Positions 13,601 through 24,997 of a stretch of DNA of 64,000 nucleotides are shown piece by piece. The stretch comes from Ficedula albicollis. Its lineage: Eukaryota; Chordata; Aves; Passeriformes; Muscicapidae. How positions within the stretch are numbered: the stretch's first letter is position 1; each line of letters opens with the position of its first letter. The notes under the pieces are model-generated. The model ran no database searches and was not told the DNA's origin. It saw only the letters and a list, made by a program, of their open reading frames with translations. The DNA lies in NCBI RefSeq assembly GCF_000247815.1, contig NC_021671.1, positions 26,703,136-26,767,135 of the forward strand. Reading direction: 5' to 3'. The position numbers and the translations under genes were made by a program.

Positions 13601-16600
13601 AGGAAAGAGCATTTAATTAAAGAGTATTTAATTTCCATAGTGTAGAGAGAATCCATAAAAGGAGTGGCTTTTCTAGGAACAGGTTTGAAATAAAGATGAG
13701 GAGTTACCTGGTTGTCCTTGTTTTCCCCAAAGGCAGGGACCAGCTCAGACCTGGCCACTTTGAAACTCAGGTTCTGCAGCTGGTTCCTACAGCAGAGACT
13801 TTTATGACAATGGGACCTATTTGAGGTCTATGAAGAGAGGTGATTCACCTGAACAAGGGGGAAAATGCATCATAGCCAACAAATTGACTAACCTGGTATG
13901 GAGAGCTTTATGAAGGAATAACAGGAGTGGGAGGTGATGCCCACATTAAGTGAGGTGGTGGTTGGCAAATAAAAGGTGCAGGGTGATATTGTCAGGACAG
14001 ACCCTGCAAACAGCAAAGGAGGACTGAAAAGACCTCTGGGTGTATACACATAAATGAAGAAATGCCTACAGGACAGCATGGGGGGCAGAGCTCTCACCTT
14101 TCCTGGGCTCTCAGGTGCCTCTCTGAAGTGCCTGCACAGCCATGCATGCAGCAGGGGAGCAAACTGGAGGGTTTGAGGTCTGTGTGCACTTGCACAGAGA
14201 TGTGGTGGGGCAGCTTGTGCTCCTGGAGGGATACAGGCTCTGTAGAGGGGCAGGCTGGGAAGGCAAGGAGAGAGACAATTTGTGAGAGAGGACATTTGCA
14301 GGACTGCATGGAGCTCTGCTAGGAAAGGATGAGGATGATGGCCCAGCCTAGCACTTATAGGATCAGGGTTAGTGGGTGGTGCTGCAGTGGGTGTCTGCTG
14401 CACATTGCCTGATCAGGAAGAAGTAAATGAAGCAGCTTTCTCAGAAAACTGAAAAAAGTGGACTTCAGGACCCTTAGAAGAAGGAACAAGTCAAAAAGCC
14501 AGACAATAAGCCCAGACTTCAGAAGGGCAGAATTTGGCTTCTTCAGGGATATGCTTAGAATAATCCTATGGGAGATGGCCCTGGAGACCAGTTCAGGAAA
14601 CTTGGTTGGTACTGGAGGATTGCTTCCCTCTAGTTCAAGAATGGCCTCTTCCACTGGAACTGAGTGCATGCTTTTTAATACTAAGATCCTCCTTCAGAAA
14701 TGTGGGGACCCAGAATACAGTGGGAAAGTTTGGACAAGAAAGATTTACCTTTGATAGAAAATAAAACCAGATTAGAGAATACTTAAGTGAACGAGACCTA
14801 CATAAATCCATGGGCCTGATAGGATGCACCCATGAATGCTGGGGAAGCTGCCAGACATCATTGAGAGATCACTGTCTAATGTCTTTGAATGATAATGGTG
14901 ACTGAGTGAGGTGCCTGAAGCCTGGAGGAAAGCAAATGTCCCCCATATCTTCAAGAAGGGCAAGGAAGAGGGCCCAGGAAATGATAAACTTACAGCCTCA
15001 GCTTGATCTCCTTGAAGGTAATGGAAAGATCCTGGAAACCATTTCCAGGTGCATGTAGGACCAAAAAATAATTTGGAGTAGTCAGCATGGATTCACCAAT
15101 CTGATAAATGGTGAAATGACTATCTTGGCAACTGAGTGGAAAGCAGCAAATATTGTCTACCTAGACTTCAGTAAGGCTTTTGATGCTGTCTTCATTGAAA
15201 TGCTGATGAGGTGTGGGCTGGATGTGCAGACAGTAAAGCAGATTGGCAACCAACAGTGGAGGTCAGTGGTGTGAATTCTGAGTCACCAGCAGTGTATCCC
15301 AGGAGTCAGTCCTGGCTCTGACCCTGTTTAACCTCATAATGAGGGGACAGAGTGCACCCCAGCAAATTTGCAGGACGGACATCCAACAGAGAGGAGTGTC
15401 CGACAGGCCAGAGGGACCTTGACAGGCTGGAGAAATGGGTGGTCAAAACCCCCACAAAGTCCTGCAAAGAGAAGAGCCAAGTCCTGCTCCTGGGGAGGAG
15501 GAGCCCTGTCAGCAGTGCTGGGGTGCCCAGCTGGGGAGCAGCTCTGCAGCAAGAACCTGGGCCCTGGGCTGGGAATATGCCCTCACCTGAGGAGGCTCAG
15601 TGGCATCTTGGGCTGCAGAAGGATGAATGTTTCCAGCAGGTGTGCAGAGATGATCCTTCCCTTCTACTCAGCCTCACCTGAGTGCTCTGAAAGCTGTTGT
15701 ACCTCTGTGCTTTGCTCCTTTGTGGGTGCACAGGGAAGCTTCATAGCCTAACTGACTGTATTTCTGTATATATGATGAATTTTAGCCAGAGAAGATTGCT
15801 CTGTGCACATGTCCGTCTGCCTTGGTTATAGAGAAAGCTGGAAGTGGCCAGCAGAGATTTGGGCATGGTACTTGTAGGTGCTCCAGACCAAGTTAGAAGA
15901 ACCTGCCTCTAGACTGATTGTTGAGAAATATTCAGACTGAAGAATATCCCAAGAAATGCCTACAACATCAAAGGAAAGAGCTGAATTCACTTCCCAAGGT
16001 GACAACTGGTCCCACCTCCTTGCTTTGGGACATCCCAGCTGGGAGCTAGCCAACTTCCATCCATGAATGTGAACTGCTATGCTGTGCCACACTGCATTTA
16101 TGATTCTGTGCTGTATTGTTAACTATTAGAAGAGAATTGCTCTTCTGCTTTCATAATTTGGTTTAAAATGCCTTAAAACAAAGGAAAAAATCACTTGATA
16201 TTTGGCACTGCTGTGCTGGGGTTTGTTAGACGTGTTCCAAGCCCTGAAGGTTGCAAAAGGAGGGGTTGTTCTGGGCACTACATGATTTCAGCTGCAGCAT
16301 CTTGCCATTGGCAAGGTCTTCTCTGAGCAAGGGCAGGCTTGTCACAAAAAGCTTCCAGAGAACTTCAGCATGGAAAGGGACATGCTCATGGTTTTTGCCC
16401 AGTGTCAAGAACCAGTGAAGAGAATTAGAAAGATGGTTGGAGTTTTAGAACTCTGATTTAATACTCTGAATGTCAAGTTATATGTTCTTTAATGGGTGAT
16501 TTGAAGTTCCTGTCCTTAAATATACCAACATTACCAGGACAGGTAGGCTGAAAATGTTTGTGGTATTAGTTTGTGTGTCTAGTTGCAGAAATGTTTAAAA

Positions 16601-16722
16601 CTGTAGAGCTTCTTTTAACTGCTTATTTTTCAGGTATGCTGCAGGAAAGGAAGAGACAGAGAGTGAAGGAGGCAGAGGTCCCAATTTACCATCCCCAGTT
16701 TCTTGCTGAGCTTTTCTGCTGA
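4479..16722 (+). CDS. candidate four-exon gene for a 72-residue single-pass membrane protein
   Basis: I infer the exons 4479-4497, 10946-11017, 11169-11207 and 16634-16722 from splice signals. Every junction is phase 1, and the joined frame is open for 72 codons and ends in TGA at 16720-16722. Residues 1-10 (MAKILPAYVK) precede a strongly hydrophobic segment at about 11-28 (Val, Leu, Ile, Phe, Gly rich), which should be one membrane span. A basic stretch follows at about 48-56 (ERKRQRVKE), and the tail ends AELFC. Intron 1 starts gtaacc. Intron 2 is only 151 bp, with a GC donor (cag|gcaagt) and a long T-rich tract before its acceptor. Intron 3 starts gtaggg and ends at atttttcag. Exons 2 and 3 (72 and 39 nt) are multiples of three, so either could be skipped in frame. 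The CpG-island start supports a real gene. I do not recognise the protein; by size and layout it resembles small integral membrane proteins. No clear AATAAA lies close downstream. It could instead be the first part of a longer gene with other 3' exons. Confidence 0.5.
4641..5311. other. intron 1 of the candidate gene, first part
   Basis: Unique sequence after the CpG island. No exon or repeat is supported. Confidence 0.4.
5312..5339. repeat. perfect inverted repeat (11-bp stem, 6-nt loop)
   Basis: ctgcagctatc is followed by ataaag and then gatagctgcag, which is the exact reverse complement of the first arm. No T-run or other sign gives it a known function. It may be a chance hairpin or a remnant of a short inverted duplication. 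Confidence 0.7.
5340..5924. other. intron sequence with T- and A-runs
   Basis: Unique sequence with a T-run near 5577-5592 and an A-run near 5698-5711. No gene is seen. Confidence 0.4.
5925..6065 (-). repeat. short, decayed CR1-type fragment, antisense
   Basis: The sequence keeps landmarks of antisense avian CR1 remnants: gctggatgggaccttgatag, tttagttcagcctcctgctc, then ccagtcaggtctcaaaaaccc. It is short and diverged. I judged this by pattern memory, not by alignment. Confidence 0.5.
6066..8149. other. intron sequence, nothing recognised
   Basis: About 2 kb of unique AT-rich sequence. A 63-codon open frame at 7316-7507 has no splice or family support. Confidence 0.4.
8150..9110 (+). repeat. 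CR1 LINE, end of the reverse-transcriptase ORF plus 3' region
   Basis: The left part still reads like the end of CR1 ORF2. KFTDDKRL near 8195 sits where the RT F-A-D-D motif is expected, followed by a Glu-Gly-Arg-rich helix segment and the CR1 signature [17 protein letters not shown]. The frame is then broken by shifts, so it is a dead copy truncated at its 5' end. The right part follows the usual CR1 order of reads such as gtccaaaggagggaaac, gagaagctgaggtcactt and aggagaaggttcttcaccc. It ends in a diverged form of the CR1 tail near 9060-9100. It lies in the first intron of the candidate gene. Confidence 0.85.
8423..8510 (+). repeat. two-copy tandem duplication inside CR1, period 44 bp
   Basis: gtggcaggttgaacatgag at 8423 recurs at 8467 with one substitution (gtggcaag). 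The duplication lies within the CR1 copy and so happened after or during its insertion. Confidence 0.9.
9412..9497 (+). repeat. CR1 LINE 3' tail
   Basis: tgtccctgcccagagcag, ttggaactaaatgatc, tggtcctttccaaccc and gttctatgat are the last ~90 bp of a sense CR1. This is an extreme 5' truncation, which is normal for this family. Confidence 0.85.
9498..10945. other. intron sequence up to the second exon
   Basis: Unique AT-rich sequence, no repeat or RNA recognised. It ends in the acceptor tgtaattgtttttcag at 10945. Confidence 0.4.
11208..12578. other. intron 3 of the candidate gene, first part
   Basis: Unique sequence. Minus-strand open frames of about 100 codons at 12115-12590 show no family features and are probably chance. 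Confidence 0.4.
12579..12696. repeat. two-copy tandem duplication, period 59 bp
   Basis: gactgatttcaactttgtcc begins at 12579 and again at 12638. The copies differ at a few positions, for example acagagg against acagaga. Confidence 0.9.
12782..12875. repeat. two-copy tandem duplication, period 47 bp
   Basis: atgacattttggttaaaag at 12782 recurs at 12829 with one substitution. Both copies end in an A-run of slightly different length. Confidence 0.9.
12876..13247. other. AT-rich intron sequence
   Basis: No gene, RNA or named repeat seen. Confidence 0.4.
13248..13269. repeat. TGCC microsatellite
   Basis: Five tandem TGCC units. Confidence 0.9.
13557..13610. repeat. GAAA/GAAG purine tract
   Basis: A run of only A and G made of gaaa and gaag units. 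The Phe/Leu/Ser-rich open frame opposite it (13498-13758) is an artefact of the tract. Confidence 0.9.
13860..15680 (+). repeat. decayed long CR1 LINE (ORF2 endonuclease and RT remnants)
   Basis: Pieces of CR1 ORF2 follow in the expected order. [11 protein letters not shown] near 14128 resembles the start of the endonuclease. [20 protein letters not shown] read follows near 14380. The stretch at 14810-15000 (tgggcctgataggatgcacc, gtgcctgaagcctggagg) is the linker before RT. The RT motif [12 protein letters not shown] is intact near 15154-15189, and a further RT piece (DRLEKW, then VLLLGRR) lies near 15430-15510. Stops, shifts and internal losses make it non-functional. The left end is uncertain and could begin near 13740. 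It sits in intron 3 of the candidate gene. Confidence 0.8.
15681..16633. other. intron 3, last part
   Basis: Unique sequence. It ends at the pyrimidine-rich acceptor before the last candidate exon (tgcttatttttcag at 16633). Confidence 0.4.
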
Positions 16723-17295
16723 ATGGCTCAACATGGTACATATGATGAAGTAGTTTCTAAGAAAAAAATTATCTATTGTGCACTAATGTAGTTTTCAAGG
16801 AAAATCCCTTCTGAATCATCACAATGTTCTGTAATAGTTATTAGAGAACCTATTTTGCATCCATAAATAGGTTCTTTTATACTTAACTTCAAACCAAGTA
16901 TCTTTCCAGCTTGAATTGAAGTGTTGCTTTGTCAGACCATTTGTTGTTGCAGAGCTGGTTGATTACAGATGTACATCTTTTTTTTTTTTTCTGGTCTTTT
17001 TAGAGGGCAAATCACTATGGTAACCACATTACAGAAAATTGCTTGTTCTCCTTAAAATACCCTTCAGAGAAAGGTCACTTGTTATTAACATTTTCTGACT
17101 AAATCCAAAATGTTAACATCATCAAGAATATTATCACTGTTTCTTTACTTACATGAGTTTTTTGTTCTTTACCATGCACCTATCAGTTACCTATCAAAAC
17201 AGGACAAAATATTGAGACTCCAAAACAATTGCAAAGCTGCAGACTTCTAGGTATGTTTTGAAATATCAAGATTCACTCACGTTGCTGTGTTTCAG
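16723..17295 (+). other. possible 3' UTR and downstream sequence
   Basis: AT-rich sequence after the TGA of the candidate gene. The best poly(A)-signal lookalike is a non-canonical ataaat near 16862. The T-run at about 16977-16991 is the only simple repeat. Confidence 0.3.
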
Positions 17296-17473
17296 CTGCT
17301 GGCATGCACGGCTTTGCTCAATTGTTTTCAGTGCTCTGGTTCTGAGAAAAATCCAGGCTGAGGTTACTCTTTTAACCTCTGTGTCTGCTGGCATGCACGG
17401 CTTTGCTCAATTGTTTTCAGTGCTCTGGTTCTGAGAAAAATCCAGGCTGAGGTTACTCTTTCAACCTCTGTGT
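17296..17473. repeat. two-copy tandem duplication, period 89 bp
   Basis: ctgctggcatgcacggcttt starts at 17296 and again at 17385. The copies are nearly identical (a t/c change in ctcttttaacc against ctctttcaacc). Confidence 0.95.
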
Positions 17474-17580
17474 GCTCTGATTGAAAGGATGGGCAGGCAG
17501 GCATATGACTATTATGGGCAGCTGAATTGCTCTGATTGAAAGGATGGGCAGGCAGGCATGTGACTATTATGGGCAGCTGC
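17473..17580. repeat. second, adjoining two-copy tandem duplication, period 55 bp
   Basis: tgctctgattgaaaggatgg starts at 17473 and at 17528, directly next to the previous duplication. The copies differ by single bases (catatgact against catgtgact). Confidence 0.95.
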
Positions 17581-20016
17581 TTGTTGTTGAATTATGAAAT
17601 AGCTGTTCTGGATAGTTGTTCAAAAGCCTGGAAATGGCTGGTTAAAGGTTTCTGCTCTCAGGGTAAAATGTGTCCAAGGGGTGTCAGGTGGGAAAAGTCA
17701 GGTCTGATTGTAAAACAGGGTCCTAGCCTGTGAAGTGAGAACATACAAAGTTCTTCTCTTCCTGGCATATGCCACTTGTGTTCTGCCTGATTGGACATGT
17801 TGTCTCTTTGCCATTTTACATTATCTACATTGCCTGCACAGAATCTTCACATTTGTATGGCTTTTTTTGGTTTGCAGATAGCTATTTGCAGCTTTTATCC
17901 AAGCTCAGTAAACAGCAACAACAAAAAAATCCCCTTTCTTGGAGTTCCATCATTTTGGAATTGACAAACAAGTTAAAAAGGCTGCCAAAAGAAAGCAGGA
18001 GTTGGAGGAAGTTAATTCACATTGATGTGTGCATGCCACTGATAGCAAGTTATGCCTATGACATTCTGACATTGCCTCTCAAAAGAGAAAGAGTGGAGTG
18101 GAGTGAAAGAATAAGAGGATGTTCATTTAATTGGAAAGCCTACTGAGATCTGAGACAGCTGAGGCAAAGGATGCACCCTTTTTCTGCACAATGGCATTGG
18201 CTGAAGGTTGTATATAAGGTGGCCTTATTAAAGTGACAAGGCAATTTAATTCTTTTGTGCACAATGATTCTACTTCATTGATTTACAATGGGAAGGATAT
18301 AATTTTGCTAGTGTTGGCAAAAAGCTCAAATGTCAGGCTTTTCAAATTGCCATACTTGCCTTGTTCAGGATGAATAATGAATAAGTCACCTTTTGTCTAC
18401 AGTTAAATATTCTTGAATAAATACAAAGAACATAAAAGACATAAATGATTGCCTGATTTATATTTAAAATAAAGATCAACATTGTGATAAATGGTTGAAA
18501 ATGCTTAGTGTGAAGTAATATGACTATGCTGATAATTGCATTATCAATTAAGGGGCAGCCCAGGTGTGGAGTGTTATAGAATGGATGCCAGAGAGAAACC
18601 CCCAGTGTGGAACATGCCAAACTTGTCTATCTGGAAAATGTGGGTCAGGAAGAGACCCTTAGCTATGCAGGGGATCACATGGTTAAAATTGGACCATTTC
18701 ATGTACTGAAACATTCAGTCTCTCAGGAATCTGTGGCTGTTGCTTCTGGTTTTGTAATTAGCAGGATGCACTGGTCTCATTTCTGGAAACAGATATTGCT
18801 TCATTCATTCCTGATGGTCAGAGAAGGCTACTCATCTTTTCTCAGGATCTGTCTTTAGTCAGAGAGGAACAGACCTTAAAAAACAGCTGAGTCAAATACT
18901 TATAGCTGGTAAAGTTGTCAACACCTCAGTAAAATCTGGAACAACTTTGAAGACAAAAAGTTGCAAAAATATACTGAATACTCTTCATCATGTGATTCCC
19001 AGACCATGAGCAGCAAGGTTTGCTTCCATCTGCACAAACATACAGGTTTCAGTTTATCTAAAATAACTGTATTAACACTATGCCTACTCCTGGTCTGTTC
19101 TTTCTCTTTTAGAAAGCTTTCTTTGTCTTTCTTTGATTTCTCAATGTCTTAAGATGATCAGAAAGATGATGCTGACCACAAAAGTGTGGTATGATTCCTT
19201 AGCCTCGTGCAGGGGCAGCATGTGCTCTTCTCTTACTCTCTTCTGTGGCAACTTGGATTGTACCTTGTCCATCCAGGCTCTCCTGATCTCATACTCTCAT
19301 TCTTCCACACTTTCTTTTTTAATGGGCACAAATATTCTCATTTTTATCCCTTGCCCCAAACCCCTAATTTTCGGAACTATCCTTGCTTTCTACATATAAA
19401 TGCTCCCATTTCTTTTGTCCTATTGCATTTCTCACTTTCATGGGATGTGTTGCAATACAAAGTGGGAAAGAGCTATTCCACCCTCTTTTCTGCCCATTTG
19501 CTCTAAAAGCCCAACAAAACCCAGTAGCTCAGAGAAAAATGCTCCCGCCTTACCCACTATGAGTGTGCTGCTTGTTTATCTCCACGTGGGGAGATGGCAA
19601 TGGCCAGTACTAGTCCAGGAGCAGAAGCTGCCTTCTTCCACTCCATCCTGGAGTTTTAAATCAGATGTTGAGAAGGACTGGATTTTCCCTTGCTGTTAAG
19701 AGCTCCTGTGGGTGTCCTTCAGCTTCTCTATCACTCACTACTTGACTTTTCTGAAGGAGCCTATATTTTGGCAGCTGCCCTGTAAAAGTTTCAGATGTTC
19801 CCTGTTTTTCTAGTGTTTCCTGCTTTTTCTAAAATATTGTTAGCTGTTGATTCCTGTAGTACTGGTTTCTAACATGGCTTTTAATTCCTAGGGCTGAGTA
19901 GTTTTAATGTTATGTTAAATATATTAACTCTTTTGCAGTGGGACACTGTTAGAAAAGAAAATCTAATTTCTTGTGATATCATCTGAAAAAATATATTGAT
20001 ATGGATTTATAATTCT
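17581..20016. other. non-coding stretch, nothing recognised
   Basis: Unique sequence. A 125-codon frame at 17769-18146 and 99-codon frames near 19.2-19.7 kb show no family features, splice context or conservation signal I can see. Confidence 0.4.
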
Positions 20017-20258
20017 GAAGCTGCCAGGTGCATTTCTTCACTTTGTTTTCTGCTGTTGAATAGGATGAAGTTATGCTATAAAGAAAGAAGCTCATGAGAA
20101 GAATATGAATATTGAATGCTACTTTTAGAGATTCGATGAAGCTGCCAGGTGCATTTCTTCACTTTGTTTTCTGCTGTTGAATAGGATGAAGTTATGCTAT
20201 AAAGAAAGAAGCTCATGAGAAGAACATGAACATTGAATGCTACTTTTAGAGATTCTGA
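20017..20258. repeat. two-copy tandem duplication, period 121 bp
   Basis: gaagctgccaggtgcatttc begins at 20017 and at 20138. The whole 121 bp is repeated with only a few substitutions near the ends (aatatgaat against aacatgaac). Confidence 0.95.
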
Positions 20259-21213
20259 ATGATTTTAAGCTACATATGGCTTAAAAATATTCACTGGGCA
20301 AAAATGCATCCAGTGTGTGCTTCCATTAGCTGTGCTGTATGGAATATCATAGCTCTGGCTGTGTCTTTTTGTTCAAAGTTGCTGCTACAGATTTAAACGA
20401 TAGAGAAGCTGCTTGCTTCTGGATCTGTGGGAACAAAATGCTTTATGACTTCTTCAGGTCCTGTGATAGCAGTACAGTTACAGGGGCTTTACTTGCAGAA
20501 GGAGTTTTGTATGAGGAAGTGTGGTGAGCTGCAAGGGGAAATGAAGGTAGATTGGAAAGCACAGTGAGCAATAACATTCCTCCTGGACCCTGGGCAGAGT
20601 CAGTCAGTGCTTTAGCTACAGCAGTTGCAGCATCATTCTCCCAACAAGCATGAGCTGCATGGGCCAGCTTCTGCTCAAACCTTGCTTCCTCTGGTTGTAT
20701 CCCCAGTCCATCTGAGATCTTATGTTCTTCCTGAATGAAGAGATTATGATAAATCATTTTCACTGCTATTTTTGGGTAACTCCATCTTCACAATATGATC
20801 ATGAGACAGAGAAGTGAGGTGTGGTTTCTGTATGATAAAAGTATCAAACTCTTCATAGAAAACTTGTAAGAGACTGAAATAGTGTGTCTGTGTTTTACAC
20901 ACCCATTAATTATGGTTAATAAGTACACCCATGGGATTTCTCTTCACTCTTTTTTATTTTGGCCACTTGCTATCACGAAAAGCAGATGTAAATGTCCTGG
21001 ACTTAACTGATAGCATAATCAGAATGATACTCATAGTTTGAATACTACTCCTCTGCAGAGGGAGAATGGGCAGATGAGACATACACCTGCTATTCCAGTG
21101 AGGACCAAATGGGCACCAGATTTTGGTTTTCACCCAAAAAGGGACTTACAGAGGGAAACTATATCCAAATCAATATCCATTCAGCAAGAGAATTCAGTAT
21201 ACAATGACCATTT
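20259..21213. other. non-coding stretch, nothing recognised
   Basis: Unique sequence without supported features. Confidence 0.4.
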
Positions 21214-21285
21214 CACAGAATCATATACTAGCTTATGTTGGAAGGAGCCTCAAAAGATCACCTGGTCCATCCTTTTGGTCTAGTG
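21214..21285 (-). repeat. CR1 LINE 3' tail, antisense
   Basis: cacagaatcatatactagc, gttggaaggagcctcaaaag and atcacctggtccatcc are a diverged reverse complement of the CR1 3' end. Confidence 0.7.
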
Positions 21286-23067
21286 CAAAGGCTGATAGGA
21301 AAAATTGCATAATTAGAATTCTTTCTTCACTCCAAATACTTGGCATGCATCCAGAAAATCTTGAAAGAATGGAATATTTAAAAGATTCACTTACCTAGCA
21401 ATGTGTTTCAAGACTTCTTTGCTAGTTTTTTTATTTTTTTGCAAGAATATACACAAAGTGATCTCTTTTAGTACTGGGGACTGTTAGTGCTAAAAGCCCA
21501 GATCTGAGCAAAAGAGTTTTGCCAATAGCATCAGTTTCTGCCATTCTCACCTCTCACAGCTCCATTCATTCACCATAAGAAATGCCCAATAAGGTACTTT
21601 AAGAAAAAAAAAATCCAAACATTTGATAAGGTGGTTTATATTTAAAAAAATAAAAACTGAGGAAACTGGAAATATAAAAATGAATACTGGTTTTTACTCA
21701 CTTATGTAATTCTGGCATCTCTTTTTGTTTTGACATTTAAACCAAGTCTGCTGAGTAGAAACTGAATGCTATACTTGCAGGATGCCATTTTTAGGAAGGA
21801 TTTATAAAGCACTGTTCAGGTAAATGGGTCTCCAAATCTCCTTTGTGTGAGCATTGTGTGAGAAACCACTGGAGTAACAAGCAGAAAGTAGACTACATTT
21901 TCTCCATCCTTCTTCAAGAAAAATTCTGAGAACTGTGCAAACTCCTGGACTTATGTAAACTGCATTTTTCAGGTTATTCAATTACCCTGACCTGTCAGCA
22001 TAGTTTAGGTGCAATTTGTGGTCTGGAAAGAGATCAGTGATTGCTGTTCAGAAACTGTCTTGTGTGTATAGGAAGATTTCTTTATAACTGAAAAACTCAG
22101 ATTAAAAATAAAAATTATTTCAGTTCAAAATAAGAAGTCAATGTATCTTTTTCCCCCAGATGGAAAAGGGGCTGTTTTCTTTGTGCTTTAAGGATATACT
22201 GGAATAAAGCAGTGTGTGATGAATGCTACATAGATGTTTCTCAGAAATTGAGCTGGGTCTCTTCCTTGGTGCATGATGGAACACCACACACTTTTGGCCC
22301 AAATCTTTTAGTTCCTCATCTTCAGCCTTTACTGGAGTGTTTTTAAAGTCAATATGATGTTTTGCCTCTTCTTATTTATCCCTGTGGCTGACTTGTGATA
22401 AGTATTTACTTTTTTGTTTTTAAAGGAGGAGAGGTAATGTGCATATATGTCAGGACAGGAGGCCCCCAGAAGCTCCTGCAATGCCACTGCAGAATGCAGT
22501 TTGGGCTGTTGTCAAACAGTCCTGTGAGGAGACAGGCTGGCAAAGAGGCTGGGAGGGCACCTATTTGCTTACAGTCTCGTCCCCTCGTGTGCTTCATGGC
22601 TGGCCCTCACAGGGGCATGGGCAGGAGCTGAAGGGTGATGGGTCTTTGCAGGGACTTGAATTTCAGCACTTGGGTTGCTGCTGAAACTTTGGGAAAGGAG
22701 GAATTGATGGGAATGGTGATTGCCAAGGGCTTCAACTCATTTTCTGGGAGAAAGAGAATGGCTGTGACTGCCAGCCCCTTGTGTGAATACCAGGGGACAT
22801 GAAGGGGTAGTCTGGGTGAGAGCTCAACTCCCTCCAGGCTTTGTGCACCATCAGGACCAGCAGGGAGGGATCCTGCTCTGAGGCCACTGGAGCAGCACAG
22901 CTCTAGTTCTGCATTCAACTGTAAAGTGAGAGAGAAGTCTGCACGTGGAGAAAAGTGGTTTTAAGACTCTGTTTGAAGGTTGCCTTTGGCTGATGTGGTA
23001 CAAATGCTAATGCACACACTGCCTCCCCTGTAAGACCAACATTTGCTCTAACTTGATTTGTTTTTAG
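21286..23067. other. non-coding stretch, nothing recognised
   Basis: Unique sequence. The interval 22.44-22.92 kb is richer in G and C, but no frame or repeat there is recognised. Confidence 0.4.
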
Positions 23068-23109
23068 GAAGCCCATGCCAGATCCAATCAACAAAGGCCT
23101 ATTTCACCA
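23068..23109 (+). other. possible 42-nt cassette exon
   Basis: The segment has a good acceptor (tgatttgtttttag) and a full-consensus donor (cca|gtaagt). It is 42 nt long and open in more than one frame, including the phase-1 frame that would continue from exon 3 of the candidate gene upstream (peptide SPCQIQSTKAYFT). It could be an alternative downstream exon of that gene, or chance. No following exon was identified. Confidence 0.25.
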
Positions 23110-24997
23110 GTAAGTAAAGACCAATGGGAACAGATATGCAATAAGCAGAAAGAAAAATAATGAGCAGCTTCTCCTTCTTTACCCAAGAGTCATCTGTAAA
23201 TTCTGTCCCAGCACAGTTTTCCATGTTTTCTGAGCCTGGTTGCTAGAGTAGACTGTCAATAGGGTAGCCTAAAAGATGATCATTTAGCAATGAATTCTCT
23301 TCCCTCCTTTTCAGTACTTGCTTTGCCTTCTGCCTTTTTTTGGATTTAAATGTTTGTGATTTTCACCTCTTTATCCATCATAGCATACCATTGACTGAAT
23401 AATACACTTTTATTAAGCTGCCCTCTTTCTGTGAAATAAATGCCAGCAATAATCAGTCAATCATTCAATTCATATGAATGTGGAATTTAGATGTGGCTGT
23501 TTGAATTGGGTTTATAATATACCATTTCTTGGTACAGCATGTTCTTTGATAGTATTCTTTTAAATGACTGTTTCCAACTGCACTGGAAAGCACCTATGAA
23601 AGAAATTGTTTGCGATGCTATACTTAGTTTAAACCTCCTTTTTTCTTCAGCATTTCTGTCTGTGTTTCATTTCTATGCAAATTATATCTTTGTGAGTTAG
23701 TAAAATTTTACAAACCAATTGAAATGCAGCTATGGAATGAATTATCAGAGAAAATTTGGAAAATATGCTCATGAAAGGAAAATTGAGGAAAACATTTAAA
23801 TCTAATTGTGTATTATTCAAGGAGAATTCCAGAGCAACTCTTAGGCAAACATTACATAAATGTATACCTACATTAAATGATTAATTTACCACAGGTAATA
23901 TACTTGAAGGTTCAGGGACTGTTTTCCCATTAGCTTGTGCCTGTAGCACTTCTCAGCTGAAATACAGCCTAGGAACACAAATGCACTTTGCTTGCTCATG
24001 GGGAATTGCAGAGAAGGAACTGTGAATGTAAAGCTGTCAGCAGCTACAGAGCAGTGGCACTGCTCCCAACTATCCCAGTGCTTCATCTCCATTAGAGCAA
24101 CAGTGGCTGAGTTTAACCTTGAAGGAAGTCAACCCTTGATGACCAAGAATCATTTCATCTCCTCCCATATAGAAAGGATCCAGGCCCTCTAAATTCATTA
24201 ACAGCTGGCAGATCAACTGTGAATACTCTGAATAACTACCAGTCTCTGAGCAATCGATCTCCAAAATGGGAGACTTGATAGCTGTGTACTTGTCAGCCAA
24301 GAATAATTTCCATGATTTGTGCCTCCATGAGATATATGCTCCCCCTCATGAGACAGACTGGCTTTGTGAGTGGTTTCACCCCTCACTTTTCCATTTCCCA
24401 AGAAGATTGTGGGCTGATGTGCAGAGGCAAAGGTGCTAAAGGGCCTTCAGTACTTTTAGAGCTACCAGGGGAGAAAGCAACTGAAGTCCAATCCAAAGGC
24501 TGTGTTGGTGTCTCCAGAATACAGGAGATACCATAGCAAAGCTCAATGTTTTTTTTAATATGTATTTTAAAATATCTAGTTCTACTCATGCCTCCCTATT
24601 CACAAGTCCTGAGCTTCACGTCCAGAGGGCCTGGCCAGAGCAGGAGGATGATGGGTGCCAGCTAAATTCCACTCCCGAGATCTCCTGGGCTCTTCAGCAC
24701 GTGGCCAACAAGCTGACATCACCAAGATGTGCCTTTAAGGAACTGACTGTAACTGTGGTCTTTTGAGACATCCAGACCCATTTGTGTAACTCATTAATAC
24801 TTGTTCCTTTTTAGCTTGTTATGTTTGTGTCTTAACATTCCAGTTCTGTCCATTACCCTTCTATCATGTCCTCATAATGCACACTGTCCTCTGTTTAAGC
24901 CTAGGTGCTTCCTCTGCCTGGGTGTTCTGTGAAGGTGTGTGTCTGGATGATGGGAACTTGAATATCTGGGTACTATGATTTTACAACTCTGCTTCTA
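23110..24997. other. non-coding stretch, nothing recognised
   Basis: Unique AT-rich sequence; no supported features. Confidence 0.4.

Noticed and set aside
17769..18146. 125-codon plus-strand frame
   Set aside because: No recognisable domain, no promoter or splice context, and it holds a CAA/AAA-derived Gln-Lys run. It is probably chance.
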